Positions 48,861 to 61,079 of a stretch of DNA of 64,000 nucleotides are shown here, piece by piece. Position numbers and translations under genes: made by a program. The notes beneath the pieces were generated by a model. That model did no database searches. It saw only the letters and a list, made by a program, of their open reading frames with translations, and had not been told where the DNA came from. Position 1 is the stretch's first letter, and each line of letters starts with the position of its first letter. The DNA is from Ignelater luminosus (Eukaryota; Arthropoda; Insecta; Coleoptera; Elateridae): assembly GCA_011009095.1 (NCBI GenBank), contig VTPC01002338.1, forward strand, positions 1 through 64,000. Direction: 5' to 3'.

Positions 48861-51279
48861 AAATAAATAGATAATATCTTTAAACATTTATTAAAAATAG
48901 TAAACGTTCAAAAGTACTACTTATTGTCCAGGTACAGTGAAGTATCTAGGGAAAAATAGGAGAAAATGTACTGTACTCAATTATATACACAGTAACATTC
49001 TCTGGACCTGCTGTAAGTAAAGTGTATATTGATAGTGTTGAAAATAAATTATAATGACATCTCAATTTTAACATAATTATTTACAAACCTGATTGTGATT
49101 ACATGCTAAAATATAAATGGTTGGTAAACGTTAATGTATTGAAATCTACGTATTTAAACTCGGAGTATTTTAAACTACTCTAGTAAAACGATTTGTTATG
49201 TAAATAAACTCAAATTTTGTTATAGTTTTGTAAAGTCCATTCTAAAAATTTCTGGGAAAACTTTCCTTCAATCGATAAACGCAAATTAGTAACTGACAGA
49301 AAAGGCATTTAAGATAAACAATGTGAAGCTACTTTGTCATGGTCGTTGAGATTAAGATTTTACCTATTGAGACCTTGATCAAAACAATTGTTTAAACTGA
49401 ATATAAAAATACTTTATTTATATTGTAAATTTACTAGCCCCATTTAATGTGTTTGACTCAATAATTCATTTTCTTTATATAATCAAAACCAAACTTTTAT
49501 ATGAGCTTACATCCAAATAGCTATTGTTGGAGAGCTGCAGTTATACTTGAATTTACAAATAATTATCATCATTATTGTGACTTGATTACCTTTATATACA
49601 ACTGTTTGGATCGTGTCATTATTGTAAATAAATGTGATTTGTCTTGCCATATACTTATTCTTCAATTGAAGTTGTCTGTAAGGTGAAGGCATTGAACGAC
49701 GAATTCGCTTTAAAAAGGCAAGATATTTTTTTGCATCTGAGTTGGCATTGCGTATTATCATACCGTTGTATATTATAAAAGTCTTATTTTAGTATTATTA
49801 ACATCGACAGTTAGAGCCCACCGTTTTTATATTTGTTTTCTTTTGTTTATTTATTAAGAACCTTCTCTTCCAAATAACCAATATCATGGTATTCATGGGT
49901 AATCTCTAGGTGCTAGGACAGTGCATACTAAAACTATTTAGTAAAACTATCCAGCTAAGTACCTCCCAACTTATGTGAACAAACTAATTTTCCTTCTAAT
50001 TTTGTTCTTATATTTTAGAACTTGTTACGATTACCTTTTTTGCACTCGTTACATAATCGTTTGGTTAATGTTTTTGTCTATGTGATCTAGAATTTTTCTA
50101 GTGCTTTCTCTCGTTGGAGAGGATTTTTGTAGTTTCTATTTTGACGGTGCATAGATAGCACTGGTTATCTCTAATTAGTTTCCTTTCAAATCAATGAGAT
50201 TAGTTAGCGGTTGACAAATCTTTAATTATTTCTTATTGCAAGCGGGACACGGGGTATAAAAATGTATCATTTTTTATTTAATTTATTATTGCTAAAAAAA
50301 GGAACTCCTATAGGTGTCTTGTATACAGCTGATTATCTACCATCTTATACCCGGCTAGCAATTTAATTGTCATCTGTTCATCCTAATTTATGATTGATTA
50401 GTTGTAGTTTAAGATTGTTCTTTATTTATTGGATTTCTCATCTTCCATTAAGACTATTTGCACCTCTTCGTGTTAATTCTTGAATATATAAACAGGTAAT
50501 GTGTGATGATTTTTGAGGTGCTTTTGAAACTTTGAGATTTTTTCTTTCCTTCTTTTAAATTTTTGCTTTTCTGGTTATAAATGATTTTAAATGGTTTTTA
50601 CTTTAGAGAAATCTTTGATAGTTCTCGTCTCCAATAGGAAATTTATAATTTTTTCAAGTTTGACAGTACATTGGTGTATTTTTTCAAATTTCTCTTTAGT
50701 TTTAAAAATGGGCATTTGATTTTGGTTAACATACGTTCCTGTCGCTTCGTTTCTAAATGGAAGTCACTCATGAGCGTGAAGTACGGCTAGAACACCGAGT
50801 TTTATCTTTGCTGACTTTGACCTCTAGCCGCTTAAGGTGTTAAATTGTGTGACTGCGTTCTGTGCTATGCAGTGCGGGAAGGACACTCAAATTCTTGAAA
50901 CTTCTACAATCTGGAGGTAAGTTTCTTTTCCTTCCTTCCTTTTAATGCGAATTGAACCTTGTATTTAGCTTCAAATTCCTAAGCTCATTTTAATTTTGGA
51001 ATTTGTGGGTGTCACTCTGTTTGATGCCGGAGATCGCACCCGAGTCAGCACGTACCCAGGTACACCGTTCAGGTTCTGAGCACCGATTCTTCAGCAACTT
51101 GTGTTTACCCAGCATCTGGCCATTTACTAATTAATCGTGAATACTGAGAAGTGTATGTCTTAGCCAAGTAGATAACATTGTGTCTAGAATTGGCAATTAA
51201 TTCAAGTTTATGGCAATTAAATTTTTAATTAATTGCCCAAAGAATTCACTTTTTAAACAAATAAGAGACTTATATACAG
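48861..51279. other. AT-rich spacer
   Basis: No gene recognised. The minus frame at 49507-49761 is unassigned. From about 50220 to 51000 the plus strand is T-rich, with a more GC-rich stretch at 50740-50930, reminiscent in style of repeats A and B but not alignable by eye. Confidence 0.35.
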
Positions 51280-51829
51280 GGTGGCGCAACGAAAACGAAA
51301 CAGACTAAATACCTTCCACGAAAATAATTTTTCGCAAAAACGCGTCAATCTGTATTGGAAGAGGGGCATTTTTTGACGTACAATTCAATCCCTAAACTTC
51401 AACCTCCCTAGGAGTAGGGCGTCAATCCTTCAAAGATTTCTAATGGTAAGAGGGTTCAAGTGGCACATCATTAGAAAGGCCTTCTAATTCTTTATATTGC
51501 CCCGTTTTAATTTTTAAATTCTGTTTAATCTTGGATTAAACAGATTATTTTTTATTTGAAAACATAGTTCCAATTTTCATAAAATTAAATCAAATCTAAT
51601 ATTTCACCATAAATTATTTTCAATAACGAAACTTTCTAGGTCATTTGCAACATATTAAAAGAAGTACGTCAGATTTCATTGTGCCAGTCAGTACTTCTAC
51701 AATCAAAGTGCATCAACTTACATAATACGAGTAGATAAATTTACTATGTTGTACTATAAACGCATTAAATAATAAATAAAGAAAAGTCTAGGCCAGGAAA
51801 AAGATAAACTAATTGTAAAACCAAAGTTG

Positions 51830-52830
51830 CAGAATTGTATATATTCTAATTGTTATTTGCATATTTGTTATTTTTCTGTGTTACCTAGTTTGTAATTTGT
51901 TATTAATGTCAGCATGTCAATATTGTATAAAAGGAAAATTTGGAACGTAATAAAACAGTATTAATCATTCATTTCGTATTTACTCAACAAAATGTATTGC
52001 CGGTAATAAGCCATTACTACTAACCTAATGAGACTGTGGAGCTGCAGTTCTCAGCAATACATGACCACACAAACCTTTTTTTAACGGTCTTCCAAGAGAG
52101 AACTAACAATCAGGGACGCCACAGCCGTTATAACGACCAAGCACACTCTGCACATGGGACATCATGAAGACGTCCAAAATCCAAGGAAAACGCATTTTCT
52201 TTCCGCAACAGCTCTTCGCATCACTAATCAGTATTATGAGAAATCTTCTACCGAGTATGGAAATGGCAACGACCTACCACAACATCCACAACGCAACCTA
52301 CAAGGGCAGAAGATAAGAAGTCCCAACCATCAACAGATGCGAAGAGGTGCAGACCGATCATCGCCAAACACCAACAAGATGAATGACATGGCCGCTTGTG
52401 AGATCAACACAATGCAGCAATCTCGTGCGCTGCAACGTGCCCCCTCGTAGCTGTGTCAAGTCATCCCAGTGAGACGGAGGATTTACGCCCTTCTGCCTTG
52501 CCACAGACGATGATCCACGAATTATAGACCTGCAACAATCAACGACCGCAAAGAAGATCTACGAATATTCTCGACATCGTAAGAGAAAAGCTACGACTAT
52601 TCTCTACATCGTGAGAGAAGAGCTACGAATATCCTCGACACCTGAGAAGGAAATCGAAGCGAGCAATCGCTTGTTTGCCATGGCAACTCGTCAAAAAGAC
52701 AGTTCGTCATTAAAGCAGCTCATCAGAAGCTGCGCCCGCCTTATTCAGCACTCGCCACAAGTCGCGGGTGCACACACAAAGCAGCTCCCAAAAGCTGTAC
52801 GAGAAGGAGTTCGCTGAAGGACATTAGAGG
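51830..52830 (+). mobile_element. Possible LTR-element leader and gag-like remnant
   Basis: Near 51925 there is a TATA-like TGTATAAAAGG, and AATAAA follows at about 51949, the usual layout inside an LTR. GC-rich, His- and Gln-rich open frames follow (52154-52450; 52611-52817). Base composition differs sharply from the flanks. No conserved Gag or Pol motif is visible, so the assignment is tentative; an unrelated repeat is equally possible. Confidence 0.3.
52559..52654 (+). repeat. 32-bp tandem repeat, three units
   Basis: Units start CTACGAATATTCTCGACATC at 52559, CTACGACTATTCTCTACATC at 52591 and CTACGAATATCCTCGACACC at 52623, an exact 32-bp period with a few mismatches. It lies inside the possible gag-like leader. 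Confidence 0.85.
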
Positions 52831-53478
52831 AAGTATTATCAACTAACTGGTGTACTCAATTTACTTATGTATAGCTGCTCTAAGTCTTAATCAAGCGTTA
52901 ATGGTCAGTGAGACTGCTGATCAGGCTAAACATAAAAACAACGAGGTTAGCCGTAAAACGCCAACAATTTGTCGCTTAAAGCGCTAAGTCTGTTCAAATT
53001 CGGTCAATTTTTTTGGAAGATAGGTGGGAGTTATTGAGGCTGTTTTGTTAGGCGACAGTATATATCAAATGGTTTTTATTTATTTTTTAAAGACTTAGAA
53101 AAGCATTAGTCCTAAGAATGTTTTTTTTGCGTTAATTATGCATTGCAGTATGGTTGAACTTCCGCGGTAAGTTAATTTTTAACTTCTTAAAACTGCTCTT
53201 CTTAAGTTTTTGCTTTGGAATTTTGACTATTATTAATTAGTTATCCTCGTTATTTGGATGTTGTTGGATTATATTTTCTTTTAGTAATTTTAATTATATT
53301 TTTTGCAAATTTATGGTGCTTTTGTCGAGTTATAAATTTTGTAGTACTTATTAGACTATTATACTGAATCATCTGTGAACTTTTCTTGTATACAAATTTA
53401 ATTAATTGAATTGATTCATATATCTTTTTTAAACTAAATCTGCTAAGAGACTGTTTAAATATTTCAAATTTGTACATA

Positions 53479-54770
53479 CGAGGGTGGTCTGAAAAGTTTC
53501 CGACCTAACAAAGATACAAGACATTTTTTCTGCAATTTTTTTTTTATTTTTTAATATAGTCTCCTTGTAACTCTACATACTTCTCCCAGCAATGCTCACA
53601 TTTCTCTAACCCGTCCAAATAGTACTCGGCATTTTTCTCTGCAAAATAATTGTTCACGAAGGTGATTGCCTCTTCATTTGACGAAAATCTTTGTCCTCCG
53701 AGCGCAATTTTTAGATGAGGGAACAAAAAGAAGTCGCTTGGGGCTAGATCTGGTGAGTAAGGCGGATGGTCAAGCAGTTTAAACCGTAATTCGTGGATTT
53801 TCGCCATGGCAACCGCTGAGGTGTGAGACGGTGCGTTGTCTTGGTGAAACAGGATTTTCTTTTTCTGCAAATGTGGCCGTTTTTTCGCAAGTTCTGCCTT
53901 CAGCTTGTCAAGTAATGATGCATAGTATGCTCCTGTAATGGTTTTTCCTTTTAGAAGATAATCGATTAAAATAACTCCACGACTATCCCAAAAACAGTCG
54001 CCGTCACTTTCCCAGCCGAAAAAACAGTTTTTGCTTTTTTTGGAGCCGGTTCCCCCTTTGTAGTCCATTGTTTGGACTGTATTTTTGTTTCGGGCGTATA
54101 ATGGTGTATCCAAGTTTCGTCTACAGTAATTAATCGGCGCCGAAACTCGGATTTATTTCGCCTAAACTGCGCCAAAAGAGCGTTGTAAATATTCATTCCA
54201 ACACGTTTTTGGTCTAACGTGAGCAAACGCGGCACCCAACCCGCGGACAGCTTTCTCATGCCTAAATTTTGATTTAATATGTGACAAACACGTTCTTTTG
54301 ACATGTTCATAACCTCTGCTATCTCTCTCACTTTAATTCGGCGGTCGTCTAGCACCATTTGGTGAACTTTGGCGATGTTTTCGTCGGTAGTTGCAGTGTT
54401 TGGACGTCCCGAACGTTCATCGTCTCCCAAGCTCTTACGGCCACGTTTAAATTCAGCAGCCCAAAATTTCACTGTGGTAAATGATGGTGCAGAGTCCCCA
54501 TACACAGAATCCAACTCATCTTTTATTTGCGAAGGCGTATTGCCTTTCAAAAACAAATATTTAATGACAGCTCGATACTCGATTTTGTTCATTTTCACAA
54601 AAAAACTCACATCAACTCACTCAAACGACTGTTACATAAAAACTGCGCGTCCAAAATGGCTGAAACTTTGGTGAGTAACTGTCAACAGATGAACAACGAA
54701 ATTCAGTAGCTTTTATTTACAAGTGCTGCCATCTTCACGTTGAGGTCGGAAACTTTTCAGACCACCCTCG
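53479..54770 (-). mobile_element. Mariner transposon 2, near intact
   Basis: Terminal repeats begin CGAGGGTGGTCTGAAAAGTT at the left and match the reverse complement of the right end over about 27 bp. TA duplications lie at 53477-53478 and 54771-54772. The element is 1292 bp with a single transposase gene. Confidence 0.92.
53544..54610 (-). pseudogene. Mariner transposase with a single frameshift
   Basis: Two overlapping minus-strand frames, 54610-53966 and 54113-53544, encode the N- and C-terminal parts of one transposase. The N-terminal frame shows helix-turn-helix domains, GWVPRLLT and VDETWIHHYTPE. The C-terminal frame shows HQDNAPSHTS and PYSPDLAPSDFFLF, completing the DD34D triad. The frames cross at the short A run 53990-53994 (T on the coding strand), where one base appears to be missing. 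No other lesion is obvious. The sequence is unlike mariner 1, so it is a different subfamily. Confidence 0.9.
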
Positions 54771-54772
54771 TA

Positions 54773-55561
54773 TATCGTATTATAACTTAGCTGATTATTA
54801 TCTCTTCTTTTATTTTTTGTACTGGTGCTCATTATTAGTTGGTTGATTTTTGAATGTACGTATGTTTTAAATATTATTGTATTTTTATTGTACATATAAC
54901 TTCCTTACCACAAGACCACTCTCTAAGTTTAGCTGGCCTAAGCCAAAAATGGCCTTAGTTTAATGTATGCATCTTGTAAGGTTACAAACTTAAATTTCAA
55001 TTACAGCAAGCATTTGCTGATACTCACACTAATTTGCTAAATTTTAAATTTTAAAGAAAGCACTGTTGTGATAAAAAGATTAACCTTGTTAATGCAAGTG
55101 ATAAGAGCTTACTACTACACAAAATTGGTTTAAATTTTAACCTTTGATTTTAAAGGTTCTTACATAATAGTTAAAGTACAATCCTAATTTAGTTGTTAAT
55201 GTAAATAGTTAGTAAATATATGACGTAACATAATTTAAGTCCAATAAGTAAACTTTTATTCTATCATGTATAGGGTTAAACAAACTTTCATAGACGTCAT
55301 ACAAATGTTATACCATCTGATGAAAGCCTAATGATTTTTACAATATCTACTGCATTCAAAACCAATTTGTAATTAGGACAGGATACAACACAGCATTTAA
55401 TGTATCAAAATACTAAAAGCATAAAATGAGATGACATTTCTTCAAGTGTGATAGAAAGCGCATTCATAAAAGTGATTTCGAAAATGTGATTCTCGTTTAA
55501 ATTCTTTATCTGGTAATACAAATAAAGTTATTGTCAATGCTAGCACCTGTTATTAAGGGCC
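54773..55561. other. Spacer
   Basis: AT-rich, no gene or repeat recognised. Confidence 0.4.
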
Positions 55562-55563
55562 TA

Positions 55564-55861
55564 AGGAGCGGTATCAAATAGTTGATGGTCCAGTAAAATT
55601 GTCCGTATACCTGACCGCGATGCATTTAAACACGTTGAGTTTGCTGATATTATTTAGGAGGACGACTAAACATGTGCAATTCGCGTAGGATAATGACGTA
55701 TTTTCTGCAAGATAAGAGCAGGCCAGTGGTGCAACACATTTTCGTTTTATTATATGCATGTGTACGTACATTGATATAATATGTTACTTGGTAAACACTC
55801 CATCGCTGGTACGATCGCGTCGCCTATTCTTTTCATGACGCAACTAACTGATACCGCTCCT
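55564..55861. mobile_element. 298-bp MITE with TA target duplication
   Basis: The left end AGGAGCGGTATCAAATAGTT is matched by the reverse complement of the right end, AGGAGCGGTATCAGTTAGTT. TA lies on both sides (55562-55563, 55862-55863). It is too short to code. The size and TA duplication suggest a Tc1/mariner-derived non-autonomous element. It lies about 370 bp upstream of the copy 3 initiator. Confidence 0.75.
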
Positions 55862-56233
55862 TACGTGATTACGTATAATTCAACCTTTGTATTCTAAACT
55901 TCAGAGTTTGAATATAATGAAAATTGACCATCGTAATAGTACCATTTTGAATTTTTAAGTGATATTTGATAAAGAAAATTACTTTTTACTCATAGCAAAC
56001 CTTAATCTTTAAAGCTAAGAAGCACAAACATAAAGGCACTAAGAATTCAAATTATATTTCATGTAAATTATTTTATCTGATATAAATTATCTCGTTCTAT
56101 TATTTGTGTTTTTATGTTTTTTTGTCTTAAGTACTTGATTGTAATAAATTAAGATAATCAATAGTGAAAACCATCGTTTAAGATAAAACACTTAATTTTT
56201 TGTGTAATTAATACCTAAAACATTGCAATGATT

Positions 56234-56238
56234 TCAGT
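56234..56238 (+). promoter_or_regulatory. Initiator of NRF-6-like copy 3
   Basis: TCAGT 31 bp before the ATG, at nearly the same distance as the initiator of copy 2. No clear TATA box lies about 30 bp upstream; only TAATTAATA is present there. Confidence 0.4.
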
Positions 56239-56264
56239 AAACAGTTATTATTGTTCTAGAAAAC

Positions 56265-56736
56265 ATGTGGAAGTTAAATTTAGAAATTTTTATATTTTTA
56301 TTTTGTATATATGAAAATAATTGTTTTAAGTATCCTAGCAATGTAATAGAAGAAATGAAATGGACACTAACTCCACATGATTTCGCAAATTATATAGAGA
56401 ATCAGTTGGTTAGAAATGATACCAGATCAATTATTTCTCCTTCTTGTTTTAATGATCTTATGCTGTATGCTAGAAGTCTACTTAGACTGAAACTGTGGGC
56501 ACTGAAAAGTAAGTTTAAATTTTAATTTGCTGTAATTGTGAAAATCACATTATTATTGTCATGTTTTAGTGTTCGACGCAAATGCAAAATTTCCTTCTGG
56601 ACTAGGTCGGGGTCATGCCGCTGCTTTGGGAGCTTTTGATGAATGCTTGAGTATCAAAACTGATTCATTTAATATACGTGGAAAATATTGCTTGGGGAAA
56701 CTACGCGTTTTTAATTTTACAGATAAGTTACCTGGG
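56265..56736 (+). CDS. NRF-6-like protein, copy 3 (exons 1-2 only)
   Basis: Exon 1 is 56265-56508 and exon 2 is 56570-56736, with phases identical to copy 2 and GT-AG junctions. Exon 1 encodes a hydrophobic leader (residues 1 to about 20), then PSCFNDLMLYARSLLRLKLW, matching the copy 2 block. Exon 2 encodes MFDANAKFPSG, GAFDECLS and GKYCLGKL and ends at a good donor, GTAAGT. Exon 3 (the WGVCLPDSC block) was not found before the window ends, although two LINEs fill the following 6 kb. The gene is therefore either split by a large intron running off the edge or truncated. The N-terminal domain keeps the same cysteines as copies 1 and 2. Confidence 0.8.
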
Positions 56737-57789
56737 GTAAGTGCAATATAAAATTCACTTCTTGCAATTTTATTTATTTATTATTTTCATTCCTTATTTC
56801 TTAAATTAGAAGCATGTTCATATAAATAATGTTTATCAAATCAATCCTTTTAATCTTCTTGCTGAAAATATGCAAATATCCTGTAACATTATGAATACCT
56901 ATATTAATTATGCGGATTTCAATACTGGGTCACCCTCATTTTATTCCAAATGTACTCATAGGTAGAAGACGAAGATGTTCAGTTGAGAATACTTCAGTGT
57001 CGTTGATATCAATAATAAATAACAATTGAAATATATCCAAGGTTCAAGATCGGTGACAATAAACTTATATACAATAAGGAAATACAATTCTGTGTTAGCT
57101 AAAGAATTCAAAATTGAAAACATTCTGGTTGTCAGTTTTCAGGACAGTTTTGATTCTGCTTTGCTTGATATGCAATGCAATCATTTCTAACCTTTTATCG
57201 ATTCAACTTTTACACGACTGTAGGAAACGACGCGCAGTGATACAAAAAAAAATGCATGGTAGTAATATTTAGAGGTTGTAAAATTCATAAGCGACTGCTT
57301 GAAAAGTAACCAGAGGGAAAAATGTACATGCGTCTCAACTTAAAAATTGTGTACAGGAATTTATGAGCAGCGTTTAAAAATTTTTTATTTTGTAAGTAAG
57401 AATTAATTAGCTATTTTTAGTGATGGATTTTATTGAAATGATACTAATAGTTCCTTAAAACAACTTTTTTAATACAGGATATCCTTTCTGTCAGTTTTAT
57501 ACTAGCAAAGCGATTTGAAGCAATAAATTGCAAATTACGCTGGTCAAATCACTCGCACTAGCTAAAAACTTTAGTTGCACCAACTTAGTTTAATTAATTA
57601 TTATTAATCTTCTTCGTACGTTAGCATTTTGTTAAGGTGCGTCGGTGAAATTGATCATGATTTTACAATGCCTCATTTTTTTTCTATCCAATAACCTTTA
57701 CAACTTAAACACACAGTAGTGGCCAATATGTCGTCGAGTATAGACGTGTTCATTGACCCCGGAGATAGTCGAGTATGATAAAAATTTAT
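56737..57789. other. Putative intron 2 of copy 3
   Basis: AT-rich sequence after the exon 2 donor. No exon 3, repeat or other gene recognised. Confidence 0.4.
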
Positions 57790-60200
57790 CATAAGAATTT
57801 GACAAGTTTTTTTGTCTTTCGATGCCATATCTTCATGCTTCTCTGCCGTTCCACATGTCCTCCGCTAGATCTCTTTCCTCCATAGCTTTATATATACCTT
57901 CTTGCCAGCTTCTTCTTGGTCTTCCACGTTTTTTTTCCCTGTTGGTTTCCATCTTAGTACTTGTTTAGGTATTTGGGACTCGGGCATTCTTTGAATATGT
58001 TTGTAGCATGTAAGTTGTCTGTTTTAATTTCATTGATTATTGTGTGTCACATTTATTATCTCTTTAATTTTTTCATTGGTTACTCTTTCGAGCCTGGATT
58101 TTTCGGCCGCTCTCCTCCAGAAGTCCATCTCCGTTGCCTGCAATTTTTGTTTCGTTTTCTCTTTTATTTGCCAGACGAATATGTGATTATATTTTTTACT
58201 ATAGTATCGTATATTCGCCTTTTATTGTTGTTGCTTATGCTTTTGTCCCACATTATATTATTTAATAACGTGATGGCTTTCTGTCCTTGTTCATTACAAT
58301 CGTTAATTGCTTCATCCAACGTTCCCCTATTCGTGATTTTTAGTCCTAGGTATTTATTCGCTCGAGCACTTAATTTGCTCTCCTGTCTCAATAATCAAGT
58401 TTTGTTGTCCCCCCCCCCCCCGCAATGCACATATATTCTGTTTTGCTGACGTTGATTTCTAATCCCCACTTCCGATATCCTTCGATAAGTTTTCGTGTCA
58501 TGTAGTTTATATCGTCGTAATCTTGTGCTACTAAAATCTGGTCGTCCGCGAAACATAGTGTATAAATCATTTCGTTCTTTAGGAGCAGCCCCATATTTTG
58601 ACATTTCTTTTTCCATATTTTGAGCGCTTGCTATAAGTAAATTTTGAACAGACTTGGCGAGAGGCAGCATCCTTGTTTCAGTGCCTTGCTTGCGCTGAAT
58701 CCTGTTGTGGCTTTATTACCTATTTTTATTTTTGTTATAGGGTGTTTATATAGCGATCTGGTTGCTTTTATTAATTTTGCAAGAGAAACGCTGTGGTATG
58801 AATTTTCTAAGCCTACATATACTAAGTGGCCTTCCTGCTTCACTATGATTTGAATAATTAAAAACAGACTATTAATCGTGGATCTTCCACCTCTGAAACA
58901 AGCCTACTTTTCCGCTTCTTGTTCCTGGTATTCGGTTTGAGTTCTATTCTTTAAAACTTTGCCGTATATTCTACTGATGGTATTCGTTGCCGATATTGCC
59001 CAATAATTTTCACATTTTGTTCGTTTTCCTTTTTTAAGAATGAGCGATAAGTATGCTACATTTCATTCCTGTGGAATATCGTCTCCATTTACGCAATTTT
59101 GAAACAGTTTTGTAAGTGCTCTAGTAATTTTTTTGTTCCTACTTTAACAAGTTCGACTGGAATATTACCGGATTCAGAAGCTTTTCCATTTCCTAATAAA
59201 TTGCATGCTTTCCTAATTTTTTTCCGTTGTTAATCTTATCGGATATCCTTCTATTTCTATATTAATCTGGGCGTGTTTTGTTTCTTCGATAAAATCAGGT
59301 CGGTTTTCTGTCAGAAGGTTCTTCATATACTCTTCCCATTTCTCTAGGGTAATTGGGGCGATAACATCTTTATTTTTTAAATATTTTTTAAGAACCTCCA
59401 GCTTTCTGTATTTCTTCGTCTCTCTAGATATGTGTTGATCCTCTGACAGTTTCATTCCCACGTGTCATTTTTACTATTACTGATTTGCTGATATGGTAGT
59501 ATTATTTTTGCCCCAAGAAAATGGTCATCGCTGCTACATGTAGCGCTTCTGTGTACTCTAACATCATTTATTTTTATCTTTGTATTTTGCTTTAAAGTGA
59601 TATAATCTATAATTTAATTTAATCCTCTTGTTTCCTGTGCCCAGGTGTATTTATGTATTGAGCGATGTTGGTAGAAACCATTTAGTATTTTTAAGTTATT
59701 CTGCTTACATAGTGAAATTAACCTTTCACCATTGTCATTCAGTGTATCTTCTCCGTATTTGCCAATAGTGTCATTATCCCTTTTTTTTCCAGTGCGGCTG
59801 TTAAAATCTCCAAGTATGACTACTTCTCTTGGTTTTCCTGTTTTTGTTATTTCACTATTTAACTGCTAGAGAAATTGTTCTTTACCAGCTACTAGTGAGT
59901 CATCATTAATTGCATAGACACCTATTATAGTAAGTCTGTGTCCGCGAATGCATATATTCGTCTTAATTATTCTCTCATTGGTTCCTTCCTATGTATATAT
60001 GTATTTTCTATGTATTAAAATACATACTCCTTGGCCCGCCCTGTTTTCTTTTGAGACACCGCTATAGAAGTGGTCGTATCTACCCACGTTCCAAAATGCA
60101 TTATCCGTTTTCTTTGCTTGTTTCGTTTTTGTATATCAGTCCCATTCCGAGGCTTGAGATTTAGCTCTTTAACATTTTTTACTTTTTCCGGGTAACAAGG
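57790..60200 (-). mobile_element. Decayed non-LTR retrotransposon (LINE), minus strand
   Basis: From high to low coordinate on the minus strand: an AP-type endonuclease at about 60110-59500 (VVILGDFNSRTGKKRDND, NGFYQHRSIHKYTW, SSDDHFLGAK); reverse transcriptase at about 58850-58170 (LKQGCCLSPSLFKIYL, LCFADDQILVAQDYDDI, WGLEINVSKTEYM, ANKYLGLKI, GQKAITLLNNIMWDK); and a basic tail KKRGRPRRSWQEGI at about 57945-57905. The FADD catalytic Asp pair is kept. Stops and frameshifts are frequent, including one at a run of 13 C residues (58409-58421). The layout is endonuclease then reverse transcriptase, a single-ORF LINE. I did not settle the clade; RTE-like is possible. Confidence 0.8.
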
Positions 60201-61079
60201 AGTTAGCCCGATGACCCAACACCTGTCCGGAGGACCAAGATCTTCTGTAGGGTTTTCTTCCTTAGCCGAAATGTACCGGTTTTAAGGCGCCAAAAACTCG
60301 CTTTTCATCCTCTTCCGTTAGCTGCGTGTCGGTTTGTCTTTGGTAGACTGCGGGCATTTCTTAAAGTTTTAGTAAAACCGAGATTAGCTTTCTCCAAGGC
60401 CCAGTACCGATCCTTTGACCACCTTTTGGTAAATTAACTAAAGTAAAATGTTGTGCATAATTAAAATAACGCCATGTGCCTCGAAGCTGAAACATATTCA
60501 AGATGGAAGACCGTAATCAAGTGGACGTCGAGCCCACGGATATGAGTGATCCAGTCCTGTAAAGTAACCGAATGGCAAGATCGCCAAATAGGAATAGAAG
60601 TATATCCATACAGGATGATACGCAAATATTAACAACTAAATATACCAACATCCAAAACTATACTCTCTTTATAATCAAAATCACAAAACTTAACGACAAA
60701 AGCAATTGGCAGAAGCAACTAGTGTTATTAGTATATTAAAAAAGGAGATTGCAATATTAAACCAGTGAAAATGCAAGCATGACATGACGAAATTTAAAAA
60801 AATCGAACATCTCAAGAACTACTCGAGGTATAAAAATTGAATATCTTGAGAACTAATCAAAATATAAAAATTTAAATTTCATAATCGTATTCAACGTTAA
60901 AAACTAAGTGGGTATCGTATATAATATAACTATGTAGAAAAATCGCCATTTTTGATCTAGGTCATCTCTAAAAGTATTCGGGATATCGAAATACCGATTA
61001 TAAATCTGTAGTCAGAAGGAAATTCTAAATTGATTTCATATACAACATTTAGATATGAATTTTTTTAAATTTCGTCAAA

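Noticed and set aside
50220..51060. Third copy of the T-rich repeat
   Set aside because: Similar composition but no ordered anchors could be aligned by eye.
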